This document shows, in pieces, positions 25,533 to 34,247 of a DNA stretch of 64,000 bases; positions within the stretch are counted from its first letter, which is position 1; the number at the start of each line of letters is the position of its first letter. The notes below the pieces were generated by a model. That model did not search any database. It saw only the letters and a program-made list of their open reading frames with translations, and was not told the origin of the DNA. Both the position numbers and the translations under genes were made by a program. This stretch comes from Streptomyces sp. NBC_01296 (GTDB lineage Bacteria > Actinomycetota > Actinomycetes > Streptomycetales > Streptomycetaceae). The stretch covers positions 3,286,001 to 3,350,000 of the forward strand of contig NZ_CP130720.1 in NCBI RefSeq assembly GCF_035984415.1, read 5' to 3'.

Positions 25533-25558
25533 AACACTGCCACGCCCTTCTTCATTCC
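25533..25558 (-). promoter_or_regulatory. sigma-R-type promoter of moeZ
   Basis: On the minus strand GGAAT (25554-25558), an 18-base spacer and GTT (25533-25535) match the SigR consensus exactly. It overlaps the end of the spherulin-4 gene and lies about 45 bp from the moeZ start. Confidence 0.6.
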
Positions 25559-26301
25559 GAGACACCCGGTCCGATCCGCGAGACGATTTCGTCCCAGTAC
25601 GCGGGCATCGAGACCCACGGATCACGCCCGGCGGCGCCTCCCCGGTCGGTGAACCAGATCGTGCCGGCGCCCAGCCAGCGGGCGATCCGGACGGCCTCCT
25701 CCAGATGCGTCCGCGGCACCCCGTGGACCAGGTGGCAGAAGCGCTCGGGCGGGTACTCGGCGGTCCACTCCGCCACCTGCGACCAGCGGTAGTCGGCCCA
25801 GGCCCCGGAGAAGGTGACCAGCTGGTCGGCGGCCTCCGCGTAGCCCTCGTACGGGTGCGTGCCGTGTCCCAGCACGATGCGGAGGCCGTCGCCGAGGCCG
25901 CGCAGGGTGTCGGCGACCCGGCGCACCTCGGCCAGTTCGGCCTTGTCCGCCGGGGCGTCGGCCAGGTAGAAGCCGCCCACCCGGTACCAGTCGAGGAAGC
26001 GGTGGGCGTCGGAGACGAGCTCACCGAACGACCGCGCACCGTCTCGCATCGCGAGATGGCCCAGCACGGTCCCGCCGGCCTCCCTGAGCTTGCCCGCGGC
26101 CTCCGTGCAGTGGGGGTCCGGCCGGCCGCCCGGCCCGTCCGTGACATTGAGCACCGTCCAGTGCAGCGGGGTCCCGGGCCGGGTCAGCTCGGCCCATTCG
26201 ACGGGGGCGAGCAGCGGGTGGGCGTAGCCGGGGACGCCGAGGCCGAGGCGGCCCGCCCCGGTCGCGGCGGCCGCCGTGGCTGCCGTCGTCAGATGCGGCA
26301 C
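25552..26301 (-). CDS. spherulation-specific family 4 (spherulin-4/GH135-like) protein
   Basis: A 249-residue TIM-barrel-like protein of the spherulin-4 family (GLGVPGYAHPL, VTDGPGG, LGHLAMRDGAR, VGGFYLADAP, LGHGTHPYEGY). Characterised members such as fungal Sph3 (GH135) hydrolyse galactosaminogalactan, and the fold resembles the PelA hydrolase. The N-terminus is Ala/Thr-rich with no clear signal peptide, so it may act in the cytosol or be exported differently. The start overlaps the end of the epimerase gene by 13 bp, indicating coupling. Which acidic residues are catalytic was not established. Confidence 0.75.
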   Translation of the reverse strand: MPHLTTAATAAAATGAGRLGLGVPGYAHPLLAPVEWAELTRPGTPLHWTVLNVTDGPGGRPDPHCTEAAGKLREAGGTVLGHLAMRDGARSFGELVSDAHRFLDWYRVGGFYLADAPADKAELAEVRRVADTLRGLGDGLRIVLGHGTHPYEGYAEAADQLVTFSGAWADYRWSQVAEWTAEYPPERFCHLVHGVPRTHLEEAVRIARWLGAGTIWFTDRGGAAGRDPWVSMPAYWDEIVSRIGPGVSE

Positions 26302-27359
26302 GCCGCCTCCATCCAGATGTCCGCGAGCGACTCCTCCAGGTTGATCCGGGGCCGCCAGCCGAGCCGGTCCCGGGCCGTGCGCACATCGGCCTGCTGCCAG
26401 GCGCCGCAGCCGTCGGGGTACGGGTACGCGGGCGCCGCGCCCCCGGCGGCGAGCTGCTCGGCCGTCGCCTCGGAGCGCGGGGCGCCGATGGCGGCGAGCC
26501 CGGGCGAGCGGCCCTGGGGCCCCAGCCCGTGCCCGTGGCCGGCGCCGTGCCCGGCACCATGACCGGGTCCGTGGCCGTGCCCCTGCCCGTGCTGCCCCTG
26601 CTGCGGTACGTCCAGCTCGTGCAGGGCTCCTCCGTATCCGGCGACCCGGGCCAGCACCGCCGCCGCGTCGCGCAGCCGGACCGCGCGCCCGGTGCCGATG
26701 TTGACGACGCCCTGGGCGGCGGAGAGCGAGGCGGCGTGCACGGCCCGCGCCACGTCCCGTACGTCCACGAAGTCGCGCTGGACGCCGAGCCCGCTGAGCT
26801 TGAGCTCGCCGTCGCCGTTCTGCATGGCGCGCCGCATGGCCTCGGCGAGCCGGCCGAGCGGGGATCCGGCGGGGGTGCCGGGTCCGACGGGCGAGAAGAT
26901 CCGCAGGACGACCGCGTCGAGCCCCGATCCGAGCACCAGCTCGGTGGCGGCGAGCTTGCTGACGCCGTACGGGCCACCAGGTCTCGGCACGGCGTCCTCG
27001 GCCGTGGACGATCCGGGCTGGCTGGGGCCGTACTCGGCGGCGCAGCCCAGCTGGACGAGGCGGGCCCCGCAGCCGCTGCGGCGCAGCGATTCGCAGATGG
27101 TGGCCACGGCGACGGTGTTGTGCCGGGTCAGCTCCCGGGCCCCGCCGCGGGTGGCGCCGGCGCAGTTGATGACGACGCCCGGGTGGACGGCGTCGAGGAA
27201 CCGGGTGAGGGCGCCGGGGCTGCCGGTGGCGAGGTCGAAGCGGACGTCCGCGTCGTCGCCGCGGCCGAGCGCGGTGAGCTGGACGGCGGGGTCGGCGAGC
27301 AGCCGGTCGGCGACGTAGCGGCCGAGGTATCCGTTGGCTCCGATCAGCAGCACCCTCAT
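26289..27359 (-). CDS. NAD-dependent epimerase/dehydratase with His-Gly loop
   Basis: A 356-residue extended-SDR protein. GANGYLGRYV is the NAD-binding glycine loop, YGVSKLAATE carries the catalytic Tyr and Lys, and the C-terminal half has the usual VNIGTGRAV substrate region. It is probably a nucleotide-sugar 4-epimerase or dehydratase. Residues about 250-275 form an unusual insert rich in Gly-His pairs, absent from typical family members. It lies between a PelF-like glycosyltransferase operon and the spherulin-4 gene, which suggests it supplies a sugar (for example UDP-GalNAc) to that pathway. Confidence 0.82.
   Translation of the reverse strand: MRVLLIGANGYLGRYVADRLLADPAVQLTALGRGDDADVRFDLATGSPGALTRFLDAVHPGVVINCAGATRGGARELTRHNTVAVATICESLRRSGCGARLVQLGCAAEYGPSQPGSSTAEDAVPRPGGPYGVSKLAATELVLGSGLDAVVLRIFSPVGPGTPAGSPLGRLAEAMRRAMQNGDGELKLSGLGVQRDFVDVRDVARAVHAASLSAAQGVVNIGTGRAVRLRDAAAVLARVAGYGGALHELDVPQQGQHGQGHGHGPGHGAGHGAGHGHGLGPQGRSPGLAAIGAPRSEATAEQLAAGGAAPAYPYPDGCGAWQQADVRTARDRLGWRPRINLEESLADIWMEAACRI
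26528..26605. repeat. His-Gly coding repeat in the epimerase gene
   Basis: Simple-sequence DNA (GTGGCC/GTGCCC-like units) coding for GQGHGHGPGHGAGHGAGHGH. Confidence 0.75.
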
Positions 27360-27512
27360 CGCACGGCCCCTCGGTTGGTTGGCTGGCCGGTCATCCTGTG
27401 TCTCCTTGGTCGATGGGCAGGGGGTCGGGGTTCGGGGATCCGGTGGGGGGTACGGCGCTTCGGCGTCGGCTCCGAAGAGCGGCGGAGCGGCGGCGGGAAG
27501 GGAGGCGCCGGC

Positions 27513-28418
27513 TCAGGGCCGGGCGTGCGCGGACGCGCGGGACAGCACGAGGACGGCGTGTACGAGGAGCCCTGCCGCGGCGGCGGGCACCGCCAGGGGG
27601 GTCGGGAGCAGGGCGAGGGCCAGGGCCGCGGCGACGGGCCCGCGCGGGGCGCCGTGCGCGAGCAGCAGCCGGGTCAGGAAGAGCAGCACGGCGAGCGGTA
27701 CGGCGACGGCCGGCGGCGTCCCGGCGAGCGCGGCCGCCCCCGCGGCGGTCGCGGCGAAGGCCAGGGCGGCCGCGATCAGCAGCGGCCGGGCCCGGTCGGC
27801 GAAGTCCTCGAGGGCGCGGCTGCCGGCGAGCCGGCTCCGGGCGCGGGCGGCGTACACGGCGCCGACGAGGTGGCCGGGGGCCGCGGCCAGTGCGAGGCCG
27901 ACTCCGAGGGGGGTGCCGTGCCGCAGCACGGCCCAGCCGACGACGGCCGCGGCGAGCAGGAGCGCGGCGTAAGGGAAGCGGCCCGCAGCCGCGCGCCCGG
28001 TCCGCCCGGGCCTGGCGGGCCACACCAGGGCGGCGACGGTGGCGAGTACGGTGACGGGCCCGGCGTACGGCACCGCGGCGGCGGCCGCCCCGAGCGCGAG
28101 GGCCCCGGGGAGCAGGGCGTACCCGAAGCCGCGTAACGCCCGGGCGTCGGACGGGCGGACGGTGCGGGGCGCGGCCGGCTCGTCCCCGCGCGGGGTGCGG
28201 GCGTAGAGCTCCTCGGCGAGCGAGAACACGTCCCGGTGCCGGAAGCGCGCGGCGGTGCGGTCGGTGATGCCCTGCACCTCCAGCCCGGCGGCGATCTCCA
28301 GCGGGTCCACGGCCCGCTCGCACAGCGCCCGGTGCCGGTGCAGCAGCGTCTTGACGGGATCCCCGCCGGCCCTGCGGCGGGGGGCCGGGGCGACGGGGGC
28401 GGCTTCGTCCAGGGTCAT
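27513..28418 (-). CDS. multi-pass membrane protein coupled to the PelF-like glycosyltransferase
   Basis: A 301-residue protein. The first 100 residues are soluble (VDPLEIAAGLEVQGITDRTA, then FRHRDVFSLAEELYAR). About seven or eight hydrophobic helices follow, separated by short Arg-containing loops, starting at LLPGALALGAAAAA. Its ATG overlaps the glycosyltransferase stop as ATGA (28415-28418). It occupies the place where PelG, the membrane partner of PelF, would be expected, but it is shorter and no PelG motif was recognised. It may help polymer export; inference from context. Confidence 0.7.
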   Translation of the reverse strand: MTLDEAAPVAPAPRRRAGGDPVKTLLHRHRALCERAVDPLEIAAGLEVQGITDRTAARFRHRDVFSLAEELYARTPRGDEPAAPRTVRPSDARALRGFGYALLPGALALGAAAAAVPYAGPVTVLATVAALVWPARPGRTGRAAAGRFPYAALLLAAAVVGWAVLRHGTPLGVGLALAAAPGHLVGAVYAARARSRLAGSRALEDFADRARPLLIAAALAFAATAAGAAALAGTPPAVAVPLAVLLFLTRLLLAHGAPRGPVAAALALALLPTPLAVPAAAAGLLVHAVLVLSRASAHARP

Positions 28419-30205
28419 ACCGTCGCCTCCGTGGTCGTGGTCGTGGTCGTGGTGGTGGTCGGGGTCCGGGCCGGATCCGGGCCGGCCGCCGAAGCCGAGG
28501 CCGAAGCCGAAGCCGAGGCCGAACCCGCACCGGAACCCGCATCCGGCGCGCCCGTCCCGGCCGCCGGGGCCCGGTCGCCAGCCGCGGCCGGAGTCGCCCA
28601 GGTGGGGCTCGTCCAGTGGCCCGGGACCCGGGCCTCGGGGGGCTGCTCGAAGGGGGTCCCGCCGTCGGGCCGGGCCGCTCCGCGGGCCAGCAGCCGCAGG
28701 TAGATCTCCCGGAAGGCGGCCACGTTCTGCTCGACGGTGAACAGCTCCAGGGCCCGGGCCCTGGCGGCCGCTCCCAGCCGCAGGGCCCGCTCGGGGTCCC
28801 GCAGCAGCGACAGGCAGGCGTCGGCCAGGGCCCGCGGGTTGCGCGGCGGGACGACGAGGCCGGTGCCGCCGATGACCTCCCACACCGCGCCGACGTCGGT
28901 GGACACGGTGGCCCGGCCGCAGAGCATCGCCTCGGCCAGCGTGATCGGGAAGCCCTCGATCACCGAGGACAGCACGACCACCCGCCCGGAGCCGTACGCG
29001 TGGGCCGGCGTGGGGGCCTCGGGCCCGCCGATCTCCTCGAAGGTGACGGGGTTCTCCCCGGCCGTGACGGCGTCGGCGGCCTCGTCGGGGAAGAGCTGTG
29101 CGGCGAGCGAGCGGCAGTCGGCGAGGTAGCCGGGCACCACGGCGGTCGCGAAGATCCGCAGCCGGGTGTCCGGAGCGGCCCTGCGTACCTCGGCGAAGGC
29201 GTGCAGCAGCGCGATCAGGTCCTTGGCGGGCTCTATCCGGCCGACCCAGACCAGGGTGTCCGGGTCCCCGCAGTCCGGGTCCTCGCCGACGGTGGCGAAT
29301 CGGTCCGCCTCCATCCCGGGGTACACCGTCTGCAGCCGGTCGCGGGTGGCGCCGCAGCGCTCCTGCCAGCGCCGGGCGTGCGCGTTGCCGGGGGTGAGGA
29401 GGTCGGCCCGGGCGTAGATCTCGGCGGCCAGCCGCATGTGGAAGGCCGCGAGCAGGGCCCGGACGGCGGGCCGGGGGGCACCTCGGCCCGCTCCCGGGCC
29501 GCCGGGGCCGCCGGACCCGGAGGCGGCGTCCGCCGAGTGCTCCAGATAGTGGGCCCGCAGCTGGACCCCGTACTCGGTCACCAGCAGCGGGACCCCGAAG
29601 AAGCGTTTGGCCAGCAGGCCGGGGAGCGCGGCCACCCCGCCGGCGGCCGCGTGGCAGACGTCGACCTCGCGCAGGTCCTCGTACCAGTCGAGGGACAACG
29701 GCCGCAGCAGCCGCTCCAGTTCGTCGACGAAGTCGAGCAGGTCGGCCACCTGGGCGCGCTGTACGGAGCGCAGCGCCCCGGGGGCCCGGCAGGCGGACTC
29801 CACCGCGCGCACCGCGGTCTCGGAACGCAGGGCCGCGTACAACCCGCCCTGTTCCCGGGCGAGTTCGGCCAGCCCGTACAGGCCGGCGGCGAACGGTTCG
29901 GGCTCGCCCGCGCAGATCCCGCGGACCAGGTCCTTGAAGCACTCGGCGAAGCGCCGGCGCTCACGCCGGGAGTACGTGCGGCCATCGTCCGCCGGGGCCC
30001 AGAGCGGGGCGGTCCAGACGCGGGTGACGTGCTCGGGCAGGACGACCCGGCCGCGCTCCTCCTGCTCGGCGCTGCGGCTCAGCGCGTAGAGCTCGAACTC
30101 GTGCTGCGGCAGCCCGCGGACCAGCCGGTCGCACCAGAGCCTCGCCTCTCCCGTCGCATACGGATAACCACCTTCCGTGAGCAGTCCGATCCGCACGAGT
30201 GGCAC
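28415..30205 (-). CDS. PelF-like family 4 glycosyltransferase
   Basis: A 596-residue GT4 enzyme with the N-terminal DUF3492 region typical of PelF (LLTEGGYPYATGEARLWCDR and LVRGLPQHEFELYAL). The C-terminal Rossmann half has VWVGRIEPAKDLIALLHAF, SSVIEGFPITLAEAM and GAVWEVIGGTGLVVPPRNP, holding the EX7E-type donor site. PelF polymerises GalNAc-rich polysaccharide from UDP-sugars. The last 70 residues are a disordered tail with (Ser-Ala)n and a run of ten threonines. First gene of the cluster; an upstream spacer of 270 bp could hold its promoter. Confidence 0.82.
   Translation of the reverse strand: MPLVRIGLLTEGGYPYATGEARLWCDRLVRGLPQHEFELYALSRSAEQEERGRVVLPEHVTRVWTAPLWAPADDGRTYSRRERRRFAECFKDLVRGICAGEPEPFAAGLYGLAELAREQGGLYAALRSETAVRAVESACRAPGALRSVQRAQVADLLDFVDELERLLRPLSLDWYEDLREVDVCHAAAGGVAALPGLLAKRFFGVPLLVTEYGVQLRAHYLEHSADAASGSGGPGGPGAGRGAPRPAVRALLAAFHMRLAAEIYARADLLTPGNAHARRWQERCGATRDRLQTVYPGMEADRFATVGEDPDCGDPDTLVWVGRIEPAKDLIALLHAFAEVRRAAPDTRLRIFATAVVPGYLADCRSLAAQLFPDEAADAVTAGENPVTFEEIGGPEAPTPAHAYGSGRVVVLSSVIEGFPITLAEAMLCGRATVSTDVGAVWEVIGGTGLVVPPRNPRALADACLSLLRDPERALRLGAAARARALELFTVEQNVAAFREIYLRLLARGAARPDGGTPFEQPPEARVPGHWTSPTWATPAAAGDRAPAAGTGAPDAGSGAGSASASASASASAAGPDPARTPTTTTTTTTTTEATV
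28425..28545. repeat. simple repeats coding the glycosyltransferase tail
   Basis: GTGGTC tandem units (poly-Thr on the minus strand) next to GAAGCC units (Ser-Ala repeats). Slippage could shift the frame and break coupling to the next gene. Confidence 0.75.
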
Positions 30206-30475
30206 CCCCGATCTCCCGTTCAGGCGGTCGCCGTCCGTCCGGTGACCCGCCGCGGGAAACTCAAGCGGATATGCCGATGACGCGACGGACGGTTGTCCGT
30301 CGTGCCACCGGAAGGGGTGAAGAGTCGTAACTTTCGCCTGCGGCCCGCGTTCGAGCGCGCTACAAAGGGCCTACGGCCCTCGTACCTCTCGGGCCTCTCG
30401 CGCCTCTCCCGCTCCCGCGGGGGCTGCGGGCCCGGGTCCGGGTCCGCTGCGGCGGCTGCGCGCCGCCGTGGACCG

Positions 30476-31924
30476 TCAACCCCCGGGGAACACCCAGGGG
30501 TTGGGCTTGCACTGGATGCCGCCGATGTCGAGCGACTTCGTCTGCTGCTGCATGATCGGCGCGAGCGAGCCCGGGGTCTGGCAGTTCACGTGCCCGTGCC
30601 CGAGCCGGTGGCCGACCTCGTGGTTGATGAGCATCTGCCGGTACGCGAACATCTGGTCCGCGCCGTACGTCGTCGAGCCCTGCGCCCAGCGGAACGCGTT
30701 GATCATGACCCGCTCGGTGGACGCGGAGTCACAGCTCACGTTGTCGACGGTGGTGTCCAGATCGGACTTCGCGCACCACACGCCGGTGGTGCCGGGGCTG
30801 GCCAGCGTGATGACGAAGTCGGCCTCGCCGCCCGGCACCCGCTCGAAGGTCTTCGTCCCGCCGTGGCCCCAGCTGCGGTCGTCGTTGAGGGTGCGGTGGA
30901 CGGCCTCGGCGAACAGCTGCGCGTCCAGGCCGAGCCCCTGCTCCACGTCGACCCGGTAGCGGATCTTCTTGCCCTTGCCGGGCGCCGGAGCCACCCCGGG
31001 GACGGTGTCGAAGGTCCCGGGTCCCTTCAGCTTCTCGTCGATGGGGAACTGCTGGGTCATCTTCTGCTCGTACGACAGCTCCACCGCGGGTGCGGCGGGC
31101 GCGGCGGGGGTCGCCCGGCCGTCGGAGCGGGAGGCCGGGGACTGGCCGGGCTCGGCGCGCTTCGGGTTGTCGCCGGCGGCGCGGGCGGTGGGCGAGGAGC
31201 CGCTGTCGCCGTCGGAGGCCATCTGCACGGCCACGACGACGGCGAGCACGGTGGTTACGGCTGCGGCGGCCATCCCGGTATACGCACGGACCTTCCGCCC
31301 GCGACCGGACCCGGGCTGCTCCTCGGCCGGATCGGCCGGATCGGCGGGAGCGGCCGGTGCTGCGGGAGCGAGGGGTTCGGAGGGCGCGGCGGGCGCCACG
31401 GGCGGCGCCGCAGCGGCCGCGGTCATCGGCGCACGGGGTCCCGGCACCATGCCGTGCGAGCCGGTGGAGGTGAGGGGGTCGGCCGGGGGCTGCGGGAGGG
31501 TCACCTGCGGGAAGCCGACCGCGGGCGTACCGAAGGCCGGCGTATCGCTGTCCATGACGGCGGCGGCCGAACGCCGCGCCCGCGGGACGCCGCGCCAGTC
31601 CCCGTAGGCGGCGTCGGGCCCCACGCCCCAGGCTCCGCCGGGCTCGCGCTGCTCGGGGTGGCCGCCGCGCGGTTCCTCGTACGGGAACTGCTCCTCGTAC
31701 GGGAAGTGCTCCTGGTGGCCCTGGTACTCCCGGTACTCCTGGTGCGGGGCCTGCTCCTGGTACGGAGGGTGGTACTCCGTATACGGCGGGTGCCCGGCAT
31801 TCGGCGGCTGCTCCCCGTACGGCGGCGGCTCCCCGTACGGGAACTCCGCCGCAGGTTCCGCCGCCGGTGTCGGGCGGACAGGGGCGGGGGCCGGAGCGGG
31901 CCCCTTGCGACTATGTCGTCCCAC
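30476..31924 (-). CDS. DUF3152 membrane-anchored metzincin-like protease
   Basis: A 482-residue protein. Residues 1-210 are cytoplasmic-type, Pro/Tyr/Glu/His-rich (PPYTEYHPPY, FPYEEQFPYEEP). One membrane helix lies near 217-240 (AAAAVTTVLAVVVAVQM). The external C-terminal DUF3152 domain has HEVGHRLGHGH near 434, the HExxHxxGxxH zinc motif of metzincins. GTG 31924 follows GAGG. It starts 5 bp after the alpha/beta hydrolase stop, so the two are co-transcribed. Four cysteines near the active domain may form disulfides. Substrate unknown. Confidence 0.82.
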   Translation of the reverse strand: MGRHSRKGPAPAPAPVRPTPAAEPAAEFPYGEPPPYGEQPPNAGHPPYTEYHPPYQEQAPHQEYREYQGHQEHFPYEEQFPYEEPRGGHPEQREPGGAWGVGPDAAYGDWRGVPRARRSAAAVMDSDTPAFGTPAVGFPQVTLPQPPADPLTSTGSHGMVPGPRAPMTAAAAAPPVAPAAPSEPLAPAAPAAPADPADPAEEQPGSGRGRKVRAYTGMAAAAVTTVLAVVVAVQMASDGDSGSSPTARAAGDNPKRAEPGQSPASRSDGRATPAAPAAPAVELSYEQKMTQQFPIDEKLKGPGTFDTVPGVAPAPGKGKKIRYRVDVEQGLGLDAQLFAEAVHRTLNDDRSWGHGGTKTFERVPGGEADFVITLASPGTTGVWCAKSDLDTTVDNVSCDSASTERVMINAFRWAQGSTTYGADQMFAYRQMLINHEVGHRLGHGHVNCQTPGSLAPIMQQQTKSLDIGGIQCKPNPWVFPGG

Positions 31925-31929
31925 GGTCC

Positions 31930-32910
31930 TCAGCCTCTGCCGTCTTCGGTATCTCGGTCGGTGTCGTGCAGCAGCTCCCGGAAGGCGTTCGCCACCACCT
32001 CGGGGTACTCCATCATCGCCACGTGCCCGGCCTCGGGCAGGCTCAGCAGCCGCGAACCCCGGAAGGACGCCGCCGCCTTCTGCGCCATACGGTACGAGAC
32101 CAGTTGGTCCCGGCCACCGTAGACCAGCAGGGTCGGGGCGAGCACCCGCTGCGCCTGGCGCCACAGCCCGTGCTGCCCGCCGAGGGTGTACGCGTCGACG
32201 ATGCCGCGCGAGGAGCGGGTCATCGCGTCCCAGAAGTACGGCAGTGCCATCCGCCGCTCCATCTCCGCGACGGCGTGCCCGAAGCCCTCCGGCGTCACCC
32301 GGGAGGGGTCCCCGTAACAGAGGTCCGTCACCCCGCGGGTGCGTTCCTCGGCGGTCAGCCCGCGGGTCAGCCGGCCGAACAGGGAAGCCATTCCGGGTAC
32401 GGCGAGCAGGGCGGTCGGCACGGCCGACTTCTGCACGCGCAGCTCGGGCAGCGCGGGCGAGACCAGCGTGAGCGTGCACACCAGGTCGGGCCGCACCGCC
32501 GCGACGCGGGTGGAGACGGCGCCGCCGAGGGAGTTGCCGAAGAGGTGCACGGGGCCACGGTCGGCGGCGTCGAGGTGCCGGATGACCGCGCGGGCCAGCG
32601 CCGTGACCGAGTAGTCGCGGTCGGCGGGCGGCGGGGACCAGCCGAAGCCGGGCAGGTCGAGGGCCTCGCCGTCGACGGTGTCCTCCAGCTGCACCATGAG
32701 GTCCGACCAATTCGTCGACGAACCGCCGAGTCCGTGCACGAACAGCGCGGGGGGCAGACCCGTGCGCCGCGGGAGCCGGGACCGGACGGCGAGCTCCAGT
32801 CCGGGCAGCACGATGGTGCGCAGCTGCTCCCCCTCGGCGACGTGGACGGCTCCCACCTGGGAGGACGGCTCGGATGTGGATCGCACACCCGGCAGCTCGG
32901 TCGAAGACAT
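31930..32910 (-). CDS. alpha/beta hydrolase
   Basis: A 326-residue alpha/beta-fold hydrolase. HGLGGSSTNW forms the oxyanion hole, GNSLGG the Ser nucleophile elbow, GGRDQLV the acid Asp and EAGHVAMME the catalytic His. No signal peptide is visible. The family is broad (esterase, C-C hydrolase or epoxide hydrolase), so the substrate is not predictable. Located directly upstream of the DUF3152 protease and in the same operon. ATG 32910 is used. Confidence 0.85.
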   Translation of the reverse strand: MSSTELPGVRSTSEPSSQVGAVHVAEGEQLRTIVLPGLELAVRSRLPRRTGLPPALFVHGLGGSSTNWSDLMVQLEDTVDGEALDLPGFGWSPPPADRDYSVTALARAVIRHLDAADRGPVHLFGNSLGGAVSTRVAAVRPDLVCTLTLVSPALPELRVQKSAVPTALLAVPGMASLFGRLTRGLTAEERTRGVTDLCYGDPSRVTPEGFGHAVAEMERRMALPYFWDAMTRSSRGIVDAYTLGGQHGLWRQAQRVLAPTLLVYGGRDQLVSYRMAQKAAASFRGSRLLSLPEAGHVAMMEYPEVVANAFRELLHDTDRDTEDGRG

Positions 32911-33056
32911 GCGGCCAATGTTACGAGACGATCACGTCCGGACTCTTGTGTTCGGCATCACAGATGCATGGGGATCCGCGTAGCGGGGTATCCGCGATCC
33001 TCCTAGGCTCGTAGGTAGGGCAGGCCCACGGGGGGTGAGGGAAGAAGGGGAGCCAC

Positions 33057-33272
33057 ATGACCGTCGACCCCGCAGAGCCGGATACCTTCCAGGACCGATT
33101 CCGGGAAACCCTCGACGCGGAGGCGCCCGAGGCCGATGCGGCGGAGCAGCTGGCCGAGTTGCAGCCCGACGACGACGACCCGGTCACCGGGGTGGACCGG
33201 GACGAGGCTGCGGACGGGGACGCCGCCGAACAGGCGCGGGTGGTGACCCTGGACGAGGACGACTACCGCTGA
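33057..33272 (+). CDS. small acidic hypothetical protein
   Basis: A 71-residue, strongly acidic protein (many Asp and Glu, ending TLDEDDYR). No domain is recognised and it is probably disordered. GAAGAAGGGGAG precedes the ATG. It is divergent from the alpha/beta hydrolase and upstream of the TetR gene. Confidence 0.6.
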   Translation: MTVDPAEPDTFQDRFRETLDAEAPEADAAEQLAELQPDDDDPVTGVDRDEAADGDAAEQARVVTLDEDDYR

Positions 33273-33474
33273 CATCCCCGGGCCCGGCGGCCCGGGAGGT
33301 ACCCCCAGCTCAAAGCTACCGCGCGGTACCTCTGCCGAGCACCGCTGACCAGCGCCTCCGGGCGGTCCGTACAGCGAGAAAACTCGGCTTCGACCCTCCA
33401 GATTCGGTTACCGAAAAGTACGATGGCGGCGCGGCGCAGAGCGCACTGTGTTCTTAGAGAAAGTGGGAGGCGGC

Positions 33475-34128
33475 GTGACAGCCATCGAGCAGACGGAGGC
33501 AGCGCGTCCCCGGGGCACGCGACTGCCGCGCCGAGCCCGACGCAATCAGCTCTTGGGCGCGGCCCAGGAGGTCTTCGTCGCGCAGGGCTACCACGCGGCG
33601 GCGATGGACGACATCGCCGAGCGTGCCGGAGTCAGCAAGCCGGTGCTGTACCAGCACTTCCCGGGCAAGCTGGACCTCTACCTGGCGCTGCTGGACCAGC
33701 ACTGCGAGGCCCTGCTGCTCGCCGTGCGCACGGCGCTCGCGTCGACGACGGACAACAAGCTGCGCGTGGCCGCGACCATGGACGCGTATTTCGCGTACGT
33801 GGAGGACGAGGGCGGCGCGTTCCGGCTGGTCTTCGAGTCCGACCTCACCAACGAGCCGGCGGTGCGCGAGCGCGTGGACCGCGTCTCGCTGCAGTGCGCC
33901 GAGGCCATCTCCGACGTGATCGCCGAGGACACCGGCCTGTCCAAGGACGAGTCGATGCTGCTCGCCGTGGGCCTGGGCGGGGTCTCGCAGGTCGTGGCCC
34001 GGTACTGGCTCTCCAGCGAGAGCCCGGTCGCCCGCGACACGGCGGTGGGGCTGCTGACCTCGCTGGCCTGGCGGGGTATCGCCGGTTTCCCGCTGCACGG
34101 CACGGAGGGCGGGCAGGGACCGGCCTGA
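33475..34128 (+). CDS. TetR-family transcriptional regulator
   Basis: A 217-residue TetR repressor. The N-terminal helix-turn-helix is seen as LLGAAQEVFVAQGYHAAAMD, then DIAERAGVSKPVLYQHFPGK (about residues 25-70). A C-terminal ligand-binding domain of about 150 residues follows. GTG 33475 has GGGAGG four bases upstream. It stands directly before the DUF3107 gene, the order of Rv3208-Rv3208A in mycobacteria. Target genes and ligand are not visible; no clear palindromic operator was found next to it. Confidence 0.9.
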   Translation: MTAIEQTEAARPRGTRLPRRARRNQLLGAAQEVFVAQGYHAAAMDDIAERAGVSKPVLYQHFPGKLDLYLALLDQHCEALLLAVRTALASTTDNKLRVAATMDAYFAYVEDEGGAFRLVFESDLTNEPAVRERVDRVSLQCAEAISDVIAEDTGLSKDESMLLAVGLGGVSQVVARYWLSSESPVARDTAVGLLTSLAWRGIAGFPLHGTEGGQGPA

Positions 34129-34247
34129 CCGGCCGCTGTTCGCTGCGAGCGTGTCCGGAGCGCCGCATCCGCGTCCCCTCTCCGGGCTAATGTGGACCGG
34201 TACGGCGCGGCTGATCGCGCACAACCGACCATCGGAGGGACAAAGCC

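Noticed and set aside
25552..30205. Cluster as a secondary-metabolite gene cluster
   Set aside because: No PKS, NRPS, terpene or RiPP core enzyme; gene families point to a polysaccharide.
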